Under the pieces are notes generated by a model. It was not told where the DNA came from and did no database searches. It saw nothing but the letters and a program-made list of their open reading frames with translations. Position numbers and translations under genes: made by a program. Below are positions 1-6,030 of a stretch of 8,277 bases of DNA, piece by piece. Every line of letters starts with the position of its first letter. Position 1 is the first letter of the stretch. The DNA comes from Bacteroidales bacterium (GTDB taxonomy: Bacteria; Bacteroidota; Bacteroidia; Bacteroidales; UBA932): positions 1 to 8,277 of the forward strand of contig JAFYZE010000077.1 in NCBI GenBank assembly GCA_017548805.1, in the 5' to 3' direction.

Positions 1-42
1 AAAGATAATTCTTTTTTCGCACATCGAGCCCGTTCCCCCGCC

Positions 43-89
43 CCCCCGATTCCTCTCGGGCGCACTTTCGGCGTTTCGGGGGCGTTTTT
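43..89 (+). terminator. Possible rho-independent terminator, rightward
   Basis: CCCCCGA (43-49) is complementary to TCGGGGG (76-82), and the tract CGTTTTT (83-89) follows. This is a GC stem plus T-run in the + direction. The loop is long (26 nt) but can fold further through CGC (61-63) with GCG (71-73). A competing short stem, CCCGA (45-49) with TCGGG (56-60), is also possible. It would end transcription of a rightward gene lying left of the window. That gene is not visible, so the call rests on structure alone. Confidence 0.4.
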
Positions 90-130
90 GCTCCTGAGGC
101 GACATTACAGACCCGCCTCAGGAGCATTTT
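90..130 (+). terminator. Strong 12-bp hairpin, probable rightward terminator
   Basis: GCTCCTGAGGCG (90-101) and CGCCTCAGGAGC (114-125) are perfect complements around a 12-nt loop, followed by ATTTT (126-130). The T-run is short but lies on the + side. On the - strand the stem is followed by CAAAAACG, which does not fit a terminator, so the hairpin is read as rightward. It sits directly behind the weaker hairpin at 43-89, so the two may act in series behind an unseen upstream gene. Confidence 0.5.
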
Positions 131-223
131 CGCGTCCCAAAGGCCGATAATGCGCCCGACGCGAATCGCGAACTTACTCCCCTCGACTCCGCAGGACGAG
201 ATTGGTAAACAAAACTGCTGTCC

Positions 224-351
224 CTGAACAAATCAAGGCGATTTTTTCAGATTTGCCTGTTTTTCCGCCAAATCTGAACAAAACAGACGTTTTTGTTCAG
301 AAAAAGGCGGTCTCAGCTGTTTGGTGAACAAAAAGGGGGTTTTTGTTCACC
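224..351. repeat. Array of three AT-rich palindromes at exact 50-bp spacing
   Basis: Three inverted repeats share the core TGAACAAA...TTTTGTTCA. Unit 1 (224-250) has arms CTGAACAAATC and GATTTTTTCAG with one mismatch and a 5-nt loop. Unit 2 (273-301) has 11-bp perfect arms TCTGAACAAAA/TTTTGTTCAGA with a 7-nt loop. It can be extended by a basal stem CCGCC (265-269)/GGCGG (306-310) across an A-rich internal loop. Unit 3 (323-351) has 12-bp perfect arms GGTGAACAAAAA/TTTTTGTTCACC around GGGGG, with a possible basal CAGC (314-317)/GCTG (354-357). The centres are 237, 287 and 337. Sequence between the palindromes is not conserved. The array lies just downstream of the stop codon of the leftward EEP gene. 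It may be an operator array, a 3'-end or RNA-stability structure, or a short interspersed repeat; the role is unknown. Confidence 0.85.
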
Positions 352-363
352 GGGCTGCCGACG

Positions 364-1194
364 TCAGAAGACCAGGACGGCCTTGACGGGGAAATGGTCG
401 GAGATGAAGGTGCGGTCGTAGTAGGGCTTGGTGACAGTCTCGAAGCGGGTGCAGTTGAAGCCCTTATACCAGACATAGTCGATGGTGCTCTGGGAACGGC
501 CCCAGCCGTTGTACGAGAAGTGGTCGTCCGTGACGACCGCAGAGGCGCGGGCGTTCTGGAACCCCTCTTTCATCGGGGCAAGGAAGGCGTTGGACGCCTC
601 CATGTTGAAATCACCGGTGACGATGACAGGAAGGCCGTCCTTGTTCAGTTCGGCGATCTTGTCGGTAAGGAGCTTGACGCCTTTCTCCTGGGCCTCGGCG
701 CCGACATGGTCGATGTGGGTGTTGACGAAGAAATACTTCTTGCCGGAGGCCTTGTCCTTGAAGACGGCCCAGGTGGCGCAGCGGTTGCAGGCGCCGTCCC
801 AGCCGCGGCTGGCGACATCTGGAGTGTCTGACAGCCAGAAGGTTCCCCATTTCTGAAGCTTGGTGGTCTTGGCATTGTACATCACGGCCATTATTTCGCC
901 ATCCTTCTTGCCGTCGTCGCGGCCGACGCCGATGATCTTGTAGTACTTGTCAAGGACTTCTCCGAGATACTCGAACTGGTCGAACAGGACTTCCTGCATG
1001 CCGACGACGTCGGGACGCTGGTCGTCCAGCATCATCGCGGAGGCGGGGTAGCGGTACTGCCAGGAGTTGGTGCCGTCCTCGGCGGTGCCGTAGCGGATGT
1101 TGTAGCTCATGGCGACGATGCCCTCCCTCTCCCCTTTCGCAAAGGACGCAAAGGGGAGAAGGATGACCGTCAGTATCAGGATGAATCTCTTCAT
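364..1194 (-). CDS. Exported endonuclease/exonuclease/phosphatase (EEP) family protein
   Basis: A 276-residue metal-dependent hydrolase of the EEP superfamily (DNase I / AP endonuclease / sphingomyelinase fold). The N-terminus has positive residues K2, R3, a hydrophobic stretch (about 4-16) and a likely signal peptidase I site after SFA (19), so the mature enzyme is probably periplasmic or secreted. No lipobox cysteine is seen. Catalytic landmarks follow in family order: SYNIRYG (30-36, Asn32), QEVL with metal-binding Glu68, NTHIDHVG (158-165, His160), GDFNME (194-199, Asp195 and Asn197), IDYVW (238-242) and the terminal SDHFPV (265-270, catalytic Asp-His). Length and motifs look complete. 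The substrate could be a phosphodiester, inositol phosphate or nucleic acid and cannot be told from sequence. It lies 18 bp after glyQS and is probably the last gene of the leftward run. ATG start directly before the signal peptide. Confidence 0.9.
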   Translation of the reverse strand: MKRFILILTVILLPFASFAKGEREGIVAMSYNIRYGTAEDGTNSWQYRYPASAMMLDDQRPDVVGMQEVLFDQFEYLGEVLDKYYKIIGVGRDDGKKDGEIMAVMYNAKTTKLQKWGTFWLSDTPDVASRGWDGACNRCATWAVFKDKASGKKYFFVNTHIDHVGAEAQEKGVKLLTDKIAELNKDGLPVIVTGDFNMEASNAFLAPMKEGFQNARASAVVTDDHFSYNGWGRSQSTIDYVWYKGFNCTRFETVTKPYYDRTFISDHFPVKAVLVF

Positions 1195-1212
1195 GGCCGT
1201 GAAAACCCGGGA

Positions 1213-2751
1213 TTAAAGGTTCCGGAGGAGGTTGTTGAGGTTGACCTTGCGGTCGATGAGGGCGCGGAGCTCCGCAATCGGAACGCGCTCCTGCTGCATC
1301 GTGTCGCGGTCGCGCACGGTGACGCAGTTGTCCTCGAGCGAATCGTGGTCGACAGTGATGCAGAACGGGGTGCCGATGGCATCCTGGCGGCGGTAACGCT
1401 TGCCGATGGAGTCCTTCTCGTCATACTGGCAGTTGAAGTCGAACTTGAGGTCGTCCATGATCTGCTGTGCGAGCTCCGGCAGGCCGTCCTTCTTGACGAG
1501 CGGCATGACCGCGGCCTTGACGGGCGCGATGGGAGCGGGGATGGAGAGGACTACGCGGCTCTCGCCGTTTTCGAGCTGTTCCTCCTTGTAGGAGTGCGAG
1601 AGGACGGCCAGGACCATGCGGTCCACACCGATGGAAGTCTCGACGACGAAGGGAGTGTAGCTCTCCCCCGCCTCGGGATCGAAGTACTGGATCTTCTTGC
1701 CGGAGAACTTCTGGTGGTTGCCCAGGTCGAAGTTGGTGCGGGAATGGATGCCTTCGAGTTCCTTGAAACCGAAGGGGAACTGGAACTCGATGTCGGTGGC
1801 GGCGTTGGCGTAGTGGGCGAGCTTCTCGTGATCGTGGAAGCGGTAATTCTCGGCTCCCATGCCGAGGTTGACATGCCACTTCATGCGGGTCTCCTTCCAT
1901 TTTGCGAACCAGTCAAGCTCAGTGCCGGGCTTGATGAAGAACTGCATCTCCATCTGCTCGAATTCGCGCATGCGGAAAATGAACTGGCGGGCGACTATCT
2001 CGTTGCGGAAGGCCTTGCCAATCTGGGCGATGCCGAAGGGGATCTTCATGCGGCCGGTCTTCTGGACGTTGAGGTAGTTCACGAAGATGCCCTGGGCGGT
2101 CTCGGGACGCAGGTAGATGGTGTTGGCGCCGTCTGCGGTGCTGCCCATCGAGGTGCTGAACATGAGGTTGAACTGGCGGACGTCGGTCCAGTTGCAGGTG
2201 CCGCTGATGGGGCAGACGATGCCGCAGTCGATGATGATCTGGCGGTACTCAGCGAAATCGTTGGCCTTCTCAGCCTTGACGTAACGCTCGTGAACCTCGT
2301 CGTACTTGGCCTGCTCGCGGAGGACGTTGGGGTTCGTCGCGCGGAACTGAGCCTCGTCGAAGCTATCGCCGAAACGCTTGCGGCCCTTGGCAACCTCCTT
2401 GCTGATCTTTTCCTCGATCTTGCCGAGATAGTCCTCGATGAGGACGTCGGCGCGGTAGCGCTTCTTGGAGTCCTTGTTGTCGATGAGCGGGTCGTTGAAA
2501 GCTCCCACATGGCCTGACGCCTCCCAGATCCTGGGATGCATAAATATACAAGAGTCGATGCCCACAATGTTCTCATTGAGGCGCGTCATGGCGTTCCACC
2601 AATACTGCTTGATATTGTTCTTGAGCTCGACGCCCATCTGTCCGTAGTCGTACACGGCGGCCAGGCCGTCATAAATCTCACTGGAAGGGAAAATGAAACC
2701 GTATTCCTTGCAGTGGGCGACAAGTACCTTGAAAAGTTCTTCCTGTGTCAT
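1213..2751 (-). CDS. glyQS: Glycine--tRNA ligase, single-chain (archaeal/eukaryotic-like) class II type
   Basis: Charges tRNA-Gly with glycine using ATP in the cytoplasm. The 512 residues match the homodimeric class II GlyRS found in Bacteroidota, Gram-positives and eukaryotes, not the alpha2-beta2 enzyme of E. coli. The N-terminal catalytic core shows GFIFPSSEIYDG (18-29) and an Arg-bearing HPRIWEASGH (72-81). LRPETAQGIF (214-223) and motif 2, FRNEI to EFEQME (248-268), follow; motif 3 is ETSIGVDRM (371-379). The C-terminal anticodon-binding domain runs from about 400 to 512 (IPAPIAPVKAAV onward, GKRYRRQDAIGTPF at 450-463). A partly lost zinc-like cysteine cluster remains at C176, C180 and C186. 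ATG start. A likely own promoter lies in the 29-bp gap after folK, and the EEP gene follows 18 bp downstream. Confidence 0.97.
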   Translation of the reverse strand: MTQEELFKVLVAHCKEYGFIFPSSEIYDGLAAVYDYGQMGVELKNNIKQYWWNAMTRLNENIVGIDSCIFMHPRIWEASGHVGAFNDPLIDNKDSKKRYRADVLIEDYLGKIEEKISKEVAKGRKRFGDSFDEAQFRATNPNVLREQAKYDEVHERYVKAEKANDFAEYRQIIIDCGIVCPISGTCNWTDVRQFNLMFSTSMGSTADGANTIYLRPETAQGIFVNYLNVQKTGRMKIPFGIAQIGKAFRNEIVARQFIFRMREFEQMEMQFFIKPGTELDWFAKWKETRMKWHVNLGMGAENYRFHDHEKLAHYANAATDIEFQFPFGFKELEGIHSRTNFDLGNHQKFSGKKIQYFDPEAGESYTPFVVETSIGVDRMVLAVLSHSYKEEQLENGESRVVLSIPAPIAPVKAAVMPLVKKDGLPELAQQIMDDLKFDFNCQYDEKDSIGKRYRRQDAIGTPFCITVDHDSLEDNCVTVRDRDTMQQERVPIAELRALIDRKVNLNNLLRNL

Positions 2752-2771
2752 ATTGTCAATTGTTTATCGTG

Positions 2772-2779
2772 CAAAAATA
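2772..2779 (-). promoter_or_regulatory. Bacteroidota-type -7 box upstream of glyQS
   Basis: On the - strand this reads TATTTTTG, an exact match to the Bacteroidota -7 consensus TAnnTTTG. It lies in the 29-bp gap between folK and glyQS. The predicted start of transcription is about 2765, giving a short leader of about 14 nt. The -33 TTTG element is not convincing. If real, glyQS can be expressed independently of the upstream suf-folK genes. Confidence 0.45.
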
Positions 2780-2780
2780 A

Positions 2781-3266
2781 TCATTTCCTTTTAAAAAGAG
2801 CCGGGAACGCGCGGCGAAGCCGCCGATTTGCGATTTCGTAGAGTGGAACGAGGACGAAATCGCGCTCCGCGATGAGCGGGTGCGGGACCTGCAGGCAAGG
2901 GTGGTCGATAACATGCGTACCGAAGAAAAGGATGTCGATGTCGATGGGGCGCGAATGGTAGATGCGATGGCCGGAGGCGTCGTATTCGGGGGCGCCGGCG
3001 CGGCCGAGGCGGCGCTCGACGGCCTTGACCGTGTCAAGGACTTCAAGCGCCTGCGCCTCCGCGCCGGACCGCTTGCGCGGCAGCGCGTACATCACGGCGC
3101 AGTTGAGGAAATCCTCGCCCTGAAAGCCCCAGGAAGGGGTTTCGATAATATTTGAAAGGTGTTTGTATCCCGTCCCGAAAGCCTCGTCGAGCATGGCGAG
3201 CGCCGCTTCTATGTTGGCGCGGCGGTCGCCCATGTTGGAGCCGAGGGACAGGTACAGGTTGATCAT
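2781..3266 (-). CDS. folK: 2-amino-4-hydroxy-6-hydroxymethyldihydropteridine diphosphokinase (HPPK)
   Basis: Transfers pyrophosphate from ATP to 6-hydroxymethyl-7,8-dihydropterin in folate synthesis. The 161 residues are a normal length for a stand-alone HPPK. Recognisable parts are the N-terminal beta strand with LSLGSNMGDR (6-15), the substrate-loop region IETPSWGFQGEDFLN (41-55) and ERRLGR (84-89). The Mg-binding pair lies in RPIDIDIL (Asp109, Asp111), followed by the signature HPLIAERDFVLVPL (129-142). The C-terminus is basic. Its ATG lies one base after the stop codon of the DUF59 gene, so translation is probably coupled. No folP or folB is present nearby. Confidence 0.95.
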   Translation of the reverse strand: MINLYLSLGSNMGDRRANIEAALAMLDEAFGTGYKHLSNIIETPSWGFQGEDFLNCAVMYALPRKRSGAEAQALEVLDTVKAVERRLGRAGAPEYDASGHRIYHSRPIDIDILFFGTHVIDHPCLQVPHPLIAERDFVLVPLYEIANRRLRRAFPALFKRK

Positions 3267-3267
3267 C

Positions 3268-3681
3268 TCACTTCGTCTCTTCTACAACGTCATCGTCATC
3301 GAAATCGATGTCGTAGCCCAGTATGACGCGGGCCTCGTCGGAGAGCATGCTCTGGTCCCAGGCCGGCTCGAACACGAGGTCTATCTCGCATCCGGTGACG
3401 CCGGGGACATCCTCCACACTGCTTTTAACTTCCGCCATGACCTCGTCGGCCATAGGGCAGTTGGGAGCGGTGAAGGTCATCTTGATGTATACCAGACGGG
3501 ACTTGCGGATATTGAGTTCATAGATCAGTCCCAGGTCATAGATATTGACCGGAATCTCGGGATCATAGACTTGCTTCAGGGCCAGTATGACCTTCTCGTA
3601 CAGGGGCGCGATCTCCTTGATGTCTTCGGCCGTAAGCACTTCCTCCACAGCCTCTTTCTCTTTCTTTTCAAACAGTCCCAT
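3268..3681 (-). CDS. SUF-associated DUF59 (MIP18-family) Fe-S assembly factor, SufT-like
   Basis: A 137-residue DUF59/MIP18-family protein, a group involved in assembly or delivery of iron-sulfur clusters. The domain spans about 25-115. It has the family stretch DPEIPVNIYDLGLIYE (40-55), the strand with TAPNCP carrying the conserved Cys75 likely to hold metal or cluster, and FEPAWDQSMLSDEAR (104-118). The N-terminus (1-20) is charged and variable, and the tail (124-137) is strongly acidic (DIDFDDDD). It sits 6 bp after sufE and one base before folK. Position behind sufS-sufE supports a role with the SUF system; the exact step is not known from sequence. ATG start after a purine-rich AGAGAA gap. 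Confidence 0.9.
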   Translation of the reverse strand: MGLFEKKEKEAVEEVLTAEDIKEIAPLYEKVILALKQVYDPEIPVNIYDLGLIYELNIRKSRLVYIKMTFTAPNCPMADEVMAEVKSSVEDVPGVTGCEIDLVFEPAWDQSMLSDEARVILGYDIDFDDDDVVEETK

Positions 3682-3687
3682 TTCTCT

Positions 3688-4113
3688 TCACAGGTTGGAT
3701 TCGGCAGCGCCGCGGATGGTCTGGATCATCGATACGAGGCCGTTGGCGCGGGTGGGGGAAAGGTTCTCCTTCAGCCCGATGCGGTTCAGGAAGGAGAAAT
3801 CGTCTGCCGCGATCTCCTCCGGAGTGCGGCCGGAATATACGCTGATGAGCAGCGAAATGATGCCTTTGGTGATGATGGCGTCGCTGTCGGCGGAGAAGTA
3901 CAGTCTCCCCTCCTCCATGCCCCAGTCGAGCCAGACGCGGGACTGGCAGCCCTTGATGAGCCTGTCGTCCGTCTTCTTCTCCTCGGGATAGGCGTCGAGG
4001 TTCTTGCCCAGCTCAATCAGGTATTCGTATTTGTCAAGCCATTCGTCGTACATGGAGAAATCGTCTACGATCTCATCCTGCACTTCTTTCAATGTCTTTT
4101 CCATCATCGTCAT
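3688..4113 (-). CDS. sufE: Cysteine desulfuration protein SufE (sulfur acceptor)
   Basis: Accepts persulfide sulfur from SufS and passes it to the Fe-S scaffold. I place the start at the ATG at 4113, which overlaps the sufS stop codon (ATGA) and gives 141 residues, normal for SufE. The reading frame stays open 43 codons further up, but that part lies inside sufS and does not resemble SufE. Family features are the N-terminal helices with YDEWLDKYEYLIELGK (22-37) and DDRLIKGCQSRVWL (49-62) with the sulfur-accepting Cys56. ITKGIISLLISVYSGRTPEEI (81-101) and the C-terminal LSPTRANGL (118-126) follow. The overlap with sufS implies translational coupling and matched amounts of the two partners. Confidence 0.95.
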   Translation of the reverse strand: MTMMEKTLKEVQDEIVDDFSMYDEWLDKYEYLIELGKNLDAYPEEKKTDDRLIKGCQSRVWLDWGMEEGRLYFSADSDAIITKGIISLLISVYSGRTPEEIAADDFSFLNRIGLKENLSPTRANGLVSMIQTIRGAAESNL

Positions 4114-5339
4114 ACTAACATCTTTATTGCGCGGTCGAGCGACTGCAAGAAGTATTCCGCTTCCTCCATGGTATTGTAGGGAGCAAACGATGCGCGCAGC
4201 ATGCCCGTCACGCCGAAGCGGTCCATGAGCGGCTCGGCACACATCTGTCCGGAACGCACGGCCACTCCCATCTTGTCCAGAAGCAGCGCGAGATCCTCGT
4301 GATGGGCCCCCTTCACAGAGAAGGAGAACAGCGCAATCTTGTCGGATGTTCCACGAGGAACACCGTAAAGTTTAATCCTCTCATCGGACAACAGCGCGTT
4401 CAGGACATGGTCGCGGACAGCATCAGAGTATGCGGTTAACTCCTTGTCCCTCAATGCTTCCGCAAGTTCGAGAGCGGGCTTTAGGGTAGGAGTGCCGGCC
4501 ATGTTCTGGGTGCCGGCCTCGAACTTGCCCGGCAGCGGGGCGTAAGTCGTCCCGGAGAACTTGACCGAAGCTATCATCTCCCCTCCTCCCATGTAAGGAG
4601 GCATGGCGTCAAGCAATTCCTTGCGTCCGAATAGCACTCCCGTACCTGGCGCGGCGTAGACCTTGTGCCCGGAGAAAACATAGAAGTCACACCCGAGGTC
4701 AGACACGTCTGCGCCTGTGTGGACAACACCCTGCGCGCCATCGACCAAAACCGCACAACCTTTTGAGTGACAAATCTTTACAATCTCCTTAACAGGATTG
4801 ACTATGCCAAGTACATTGGAAATCTGAGCGACACAGAGAAGGCGAGTACGGTCGGTCAGAAGACCGTTCAGAAGGTCCATACGGAGGTGACCGTCGTCGT
4901 CCACGGGCAGGACTTTGAGGACGGCCCCTTTCCGGGAGCACATCATCTGCCAGGGAACGATGTTGGAGTGATGCTCGGCCTCCGTGACGATGATCTCGTC
5001 GCCAGGCTTCACGAAGGCCTCGCCGAAGCAGAACGCCACGAGATTGATGGAAGCCGTGGCTCCAGAAGTGAAAACGATCTCCTCTCTGTTCGGGGCATTG
5101 AGGAAAGCCCTGACAGCGTCGCGCGTAGACTCATATTCCTCGGTAGCATCGGCCGCAATCTTGTGGACGGCACGATGGAGGTTGGCGTTGTGATGCTCCG
5201 TCAGGTCAACCCACTTGTCTATCACGGACACGGGACGCTGGATGGTGGCCGCGTTGTCCAGGTAGACAAGCGGCTTGCCATACACCGTTCCCGAGAGCGC
5301 GGGGAACTGCTTTCTGAGTTGTTCTATCTTCACTTTCAA
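4110..5339 (-). CDS. sufS: Cysteine desulfurase SufS (group II, PLP-dependent)
   Basis: Removes sulfur from L-cysteine as a persulfide, yielding alanine, for Fe-S cluster assembly. The 409 residues are full length. Seen: the N-terminal QFPALSGTVYGKPLVYLDNAAT region (11-32), TSGATASINL (91-100), TEAEHHSN (119-126) with cofactor-stacking His, VDGAQG (199-204), and the PLP Schiff-base lysine in SGHKVYAAPGTG (Lys226). The catalytic Cys367 lies in RSGQMCAEPLM (362-372), where Gln-Met replaces the usual His-His. No ATG start fits: the choice is TTG (5339) or GTG (5333). GTG gives a more usual N-terminus and has GGA six bases upstream. It is first of the leftward run, divergent from ruvA, and overlaps sufE by 4 bp. 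Codons 326-331 (GVPRGT) carry a near-perfect parS sequence. Confidence 0.96.
   Translation of the reverse strand: MKVKIEQLRKQFPALSGTVYGKPLVYLDNAATIQRPVSVIDKWVDLTEHHNANLHRAVHKIAADATEEYESTRDAVRAFLNAPNREEIVFTSGATASINLVAFCFGEAFVKPGDEIIVTEAEHHSNIVPWQMMCSRKGAVLKVLPVDDDGHLRMDLLNGLLTDRTRLLCVAQISNVLGIVNPVKEIVKICHSKGCAVLVDGAQGVVHTGADVSDLGCDFYVFSGHKVYAAPGTGVLFGRKELLDAMPPYMGGGEMIASVKFSGTTYAPLPGKFEAGTQNMAGTPTLKPALELAEALRDKELTAYSDAVRDHVLNALLSDERIKLYGVPRGTSDKIALFSFSVKGAHHEDLALLLDKMGVAVRSGQMCAEPLMDRFGVTGMLRASFAPYNTMEEAEYFLQSLDRAIKMLV
4347..4362. other. parS: parS-like site inside sufS (15/16 match)
   Basis: TGTTCCACGAGGAACA differs from the perfect palindrome at 6031-6046 by one base (A for T at position 10, in the central CACGTG). 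ParB-binding parS sites follow TGTTnCACGTGnAACA and tolerate some single changes. parS sites inside coding sequence are known in other bacteria. Here it encodes GVPRGT of SufS, a surface-variable segment near the C-terminal domain. Its centre is 1,684 bp from that of the perfect site. It may be a weaker second ParB site; a chance match cannot be excluded. Confidence 0.5.
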
Positions 5340-5359
5340 TCCATTTGCTGCAGAGTGTG

Positions 5360-5367
5360 CAAATTTA
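5360..5367 (-). promoter_or_regulatory. Bacteroidota-type -7 box for sufS operon
   Basis: The - strand reads TAAATTTG, an exact TAnnTTTG match, 21-27 bases before the two possible sufS start codons. Transcription would start near 5353, leaving a leader of roughly 14-20 nt. At the -33 distance the - strand has only TGTC (5387-5390), a weak match to TTTG. It mirrors the ruvA box across the divergent region. Confidence 0.5.
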
Positions 5368-5378
5368 AGAAACTAATC

Positions 5379-5409
5379 TTTCTTTTGACACTTATTTCAT
5401 ATAAATTTG
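5379..5409 (+). promoter_or_regulatory. Bacteroidota-type promoter for ruvA
   Basis: TAAATTTG at 5402-5409 matches the -7 consensus TAnnTTTG exactly. TTTC at 5379-5382, 19 bases upstream, is a 3/4 match to the -33 TTTG. The predicted transcription start is about 5416, giving a leader of about 17 nt before the ruvA ATG. A sigma-70-like TTGACA (5385-5390) is also present but is only 11 bases from the -7 box, so it is not used as the -33 call. Confidence 0.55.
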
Positions 5410-5432
5410 CGTAACACATTACCTTTCACATC

Positions 5433-6026
5433 ATGATCGACTACATCTCCGGTACCATCGCCGACCTCTCCCCCACCCGCGTCGTCGTGGACAATCACGG
5501 CATGGGTTACGGCCTCGAGATATCCCTCCAGACCTACGAAGCCCTGCAGGGCAATACCCAGGCCAAGGTCTACGCGCTCACGACCATCAACCAGCGCGAC
5601 GCCACTGAGGTGATGTACGGTTTCGCCACCAAGGACGAGCGGGAACTGTTCGAGCTGATTACCGGGATATCCGGCATCGGCGCGGCCTCAGCGCGTATGA
5701 TACTTTCTTCAATGAACTCCGAAGAGTTCCGCGAAGCCATCCTTTCGGAGAACGTCAACAAGATCAAATCAGTCAAAGGCATCGGCCTGAAGAGCGCCCA
5801 GAGGATGATACTCGAGCTCAAGGACAAGATCGTCAAGGGTGAAGGCGCCAGCGTGGATGTACTCATCAAACCGGACAACAACGCCGATATCGAAGAAGCT
5901 ACCATCGCACTTACGACTCTCGGATTCTCCAAACCCAACGTCAACAAAGCCATTCAGAGCATTCTGAAGAAGAATCCTGGAGCGAAAGTCGAAGAAATCA
6001 TCCGCAGCGCTCTACAGATGCTCTAA
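5433..6026 (+). CDS. ruvA: Holliday junction branch migration protein RuvA
   Basis: Binds four-way DNA junctions as a tetramer and recruits the RuvB motor for branch migration in recombination and repair. The 197 residues are full length. Domain I is an OB-like barrel starting MIDYISGTIADLSPTRVVVD (1-20) with the family's GMGYGLEI (23-30). Domain II has two helix-hairpin-helix motifs, ITGISGIGAASA (76-87) and IKSVKGIGLKSAQRMILEL (111-129), which contact DNA backbone. An acidic/flexible linker (about 134-151) leads to domain III (152-197), EEATIALTTLGFSKPNVNKAI onward, which binds RuvB. ruvB and ruvC are not present. It is alone in the rightward direction, divergent from sufS and convergent with mnmG, from which it is separated by a 20-bp gap occupied by a parS site. 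Confidence 0.97.
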   Translation: MIDYISGTIADLSPTRVVVDNHGMGYGLEISLQTYEALQGNTQAKVYALTTINQRDATEVMYGFATKDERELFELITGISGIGAASARMILSSMNSEEFREAILSENVNKIKSVKGIGLKSAQRMILELKDKIVKGEGASVDVLIKPDNNADIEEATIALTTLGFSKPNVNKAIQSILKKNPGAKVEEIIRSALQML

Positions 6027-6030
6027 CAAT

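Larger units (their letters stand above)
1..363. other. Gene-free intergenic region
   Basis: I find no credible gene here. Besides the two rightward hairpins and the three-palindrome array described separately, bases 126-205 show nothing beyond a short CGCGA/TCGCG palindrome (160-170). No TAnnTTTG promoter box was seen on either strand. The arrangement suggests that a rightward gene ends left of the window and the leftward operon ends at 364, so this would be a convergent gap. Confidence 0.6.

Noticed and set aside
160..170. CGCGA-A-TCGCG palindrome
   Set aside because: The arms are only 5 bp in a GC-rich stretch, with no T-run and no second copy. It is easily explained by chance.
224..351. 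CRISPR array interpretation of the 50-bp-phased repeats
   Set aside because: There are only three units, each an imperfect palindrome about 27-29 bp long with 21-22 bp between. The arms differ between copies and no cas gene is nearby. Direct-repeat identity is far below that of a CRISPR.
1345..2517. 390-codon open frame on the + strand opposite glyQS
   Set aside because: It is fully antisense to a strongly conserved GlyRS. The translation is a low-complexity run of L, V, E, D, A and G typical of a shadow frame in GC-rich codons. No domain is recognisable.
2840..2850. GTGGAAC half-site resembling parS
   Set aside because: Only the right half matches. The left half has almost no agreement with TGTTCCAC, and it lies in folK coding sequence.
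3163..4179. 338-codon open frame on the + strand opposite folK, the DUF59 gene and sufE
   Set aside because: It spans three well-supported genes on the other strand, has no family motifs and has no promoter-like sequence in front.
4114..4242. Upstream extension of sufE by 43 codons
   Set aside because: The extension lies inside sufS, does not resemble a SufE N-terminus, and would make the protein too long. The ATG overlapping the sufS stop is the better start.
4718..4726. TGTGGACAA, a one-mismatch DnaA box
   Set aside because: It is single, inside sufS coding sequence, with no neighbouring boxes or AT-rich unwinding region. It does not support an origin in this window.
4767..5414. 215-codon open frame on the + strand opposite sufS
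   Set aside because: It is antisense to conserved SufS and runs through the divergent promoter region. No protein family is recognisable.
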